Positions 16,095 to 16,914 of a stretch of DNA of 16,914 nt are shown piece by piece. The DNA comes from Pseudomonadota bacterium. Lineage in GTDB: Bacteria > Pseudomonadota > Gammaproteobacteria > Burkholderiales > JABEVD01. Each line of letters opens with the position of its first letter. Position 1 is the stretch's first letter. The stretch spans positions 1 to 16,914 of the forward strand of contig JAJZPK010000028.1 in assembly GCA_021811205.1 (NCBI GenBank). Direction: 5' to 3'. The translations under genes and the position numbers were made by a program. The notes beneath the pieces are model-generated. The model searched no databases, was not told where the DNA came from, and was given only the letters and a program-made list of their open reading frames with translations.

Positions 16095-16237
16095 GTAGCG
16101 CCCGTCCTTCGGGATGGGCGAGGATTGAAACAAAGGAACCACCATGGACGGCGAGCAAGCCGCCTGTAGCGCCCGTCCTTCGGGATGGGCGAGGATTGAA
16201 ACACGTTGAAGATTGATTTTCGCCGAACCTCCGGGCG

Positions 16238-16274
16238 GTAGCGCCCGTACTTCGGGATGGGCGAGGATTGAAAC
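16238..16274 (+). repeat. Variant third CRISPR repeat (C to A)
   Basis: This copy has A instead of C at repeat position 12 (base 16249). The change breaks the C12-G19 pair, the second pair below the UUCG loop, leaving an isolated closing pair. The handle and the base of the stem are unchanged, so Cas5c processing may survive. It lies inside the leader-proximal part, not at the distal end where degenerate repeats are usual. Confidence 0.95.
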
Positions 16275-16848
16275 CATATTCAGTCACGACATTGCTTGTC
16301 ATCGCCTGGTAGCGCCCGTCCTTCGGGATGGGCGAGGATTGAAACAAGATTCCAGAGGGATGTTCGAAAATGAGAGGAAGGTAGCGCCCGTCCTTCGGGA
16401 TGGGCGAGGATTGAAACATGGTCAGCATCCAATTCGTGTATTGCTGGGCCTGGTAGCGCCCGTCCTTCGGGATGGGCGAGGATTGAAACCTTTGAGGCGA
16501 GTTTGCTCGAGCATGGCTTGACCGTAGCGCCCGTCCTTCGGGATGGGCGAGGATTGAAACATCTGGTTGTAGATCCCGTCACCGATCGCCAGGGAGTAGC
16601 GCCCGTCCTTCGGGATGGGCGAGGATTGAAACTCGCTCGGGCTGACGTTTGACCAGGGAGATATAAGTAGCGCCCGTCCTTCGGGATGGGCGAGGATTGA
16701 AACCGGTCATAATGCAATTGGTATAGATGAACGAAGGGGGTAGCGCCCGTCCTTCGGGATGGGCGAGGATTGAAACAGGTATCCCCTATCATCTTGCAAG
16801 GTGGGATAGTCGTAGCGCCCGTCCTTCGGGATGGGCGAGGATTGAAAC

Positions 16849-16883
16849 CGACCTGATCATCATCGCTGGGCGTCCGAGCATGG
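16849..16883 (+). other. Spacer 11, reads as a DnaB-type helicase P-loop
   Basis: From its second base this 35-bp spacer translates as DLIIIAGRPSM, the start of the DnaB/replicative helicase Walker A block (SDLIIxAxRPSMGKT). If the preceding target codon is Ser TCC, the three bases before the protospacer would be TTC, the known type I-C PAM. The target could be a phage or plasmid DnaB-like gene; a chromosomal dnaB match would make it self-targeting. Confidence 0.6.
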
Positions 16884-16914
16884 GTAGCGCCCGTCCTTCG
16901 GGATGGGCGAGGAT

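Larger units (their letters stand above)
16095..16914 (+). CRISPR. Type I-C CRISPR array (11 full repeats + 1 partial, 11 spacers)
   Basis: Repeats are 37 bp, beginning GTAGCGCCCG and ending AGGATTGAAAC. They start at 16095, 16166, 16238, 16309, 16381, 16453, 16524, 16596, 16667, 16740, 16812 and 16884; the last is cut after 31 bp by the window edge. Spacers are 34, 35, 34, 35, 35, 34, 35, 34, 36, 35 and 35 bp and are all different. The repeat RNA forms a 9-bp stem, CGCCCGUCC with GGAUGGGCG, closed by the very stable cUUCGg tetraloop. Exactly 11 nt follow the stem, equal to the crRNA handle produced by Cas5c. All complete repeats are identical except the third. The trailer end lies beyond the window. 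Confidence 0.99.

Noticed and set aside
16213..16521. Frames in the array with repeated VAPVLRDGRGLK or SILAHPEGRAL peptides on both strands.
   Set aside because: They are translations of the CRISPR repeats, with period set by repeat plus spacer; no coding signals.

Overview
The window comes from a proteobacterium, probably beta or gamma. The basis is a LysR-regulated EmrAB-type efflux operon with an outer-membrane lipoprotein, a CcoG-like ferredoxin, a proteobacterial tRNA-Arg(ACG) remnant and a type I-C CRISPR-Cas locus. I cannot name the genus from sequence alone.

Left part (1-6072), ordinary chromosome. A CcoG-like membrane [4Fe-4S] protein runs off the left edge (minus strand). Next to it is a tightly overlapped three-gene efflux operon on the minus strand: periplasmic adaptor, DHA2 transporter, outer-membrane factor. 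A divergent LysR-type regulator sits beside it. A Rho-independent terminator and the 3' half of a tRNA-Arg(ACG) gene follow (6027-6118, minus strand).

Boundary. The tRNA fragment starts exactly at the anticodon loop and ends in CCA, and it still has its own terminator downstream. This is the scar expected when a tyrosine recombinase inserts an element into a tRNA gene. By orientation, everything to the right (6119 to beyond 16914) is the inserted island; the restored full tRNA-Arg and the integrase are predicted outside the window on the right.

Island (6119-16914). It opens with a zeta-toxin-like kinase and an overlapping 58-residue partner gene (minus strand). A divergent WYL-domain regulator follows, with a dense set of inverted repeats upstream. 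After an orphan Tat-signal mini-ORF comes a complete type I-C operon in canonical order: cas3, cas5c, cas8c (with an internal, strongly ribosome-bound start for the small subunit Cas11c), cas7, a hairpin, cas4, cas1, cas2. A 179-bp leader leads into a CRISPR array of 37-bp repeats (11 complete plus one cut by the window edge, 11 spacers of 34-36 bp).

How it works together. Cas5c should cut the repeat RNA at the base of its UUCG-capped hairpin, leaving an 11-nt handle. Cas5c, Cas7, Cas8c and Cas11c form Cascade, Cas3 degrades the target, and Cas4-Cas1-Cas2 add spacers at the leader end. The WYL protein is the obvious candidate regulator. The kinase pair could act as an addiction or abortive-infection module. 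No wholly new system is evident. The most interesting points are the island architecture, the internal cas11c start, a spacer that reads as a DnaB helicase P-loop, and the orphan Tat leader between the regulator and cas3.
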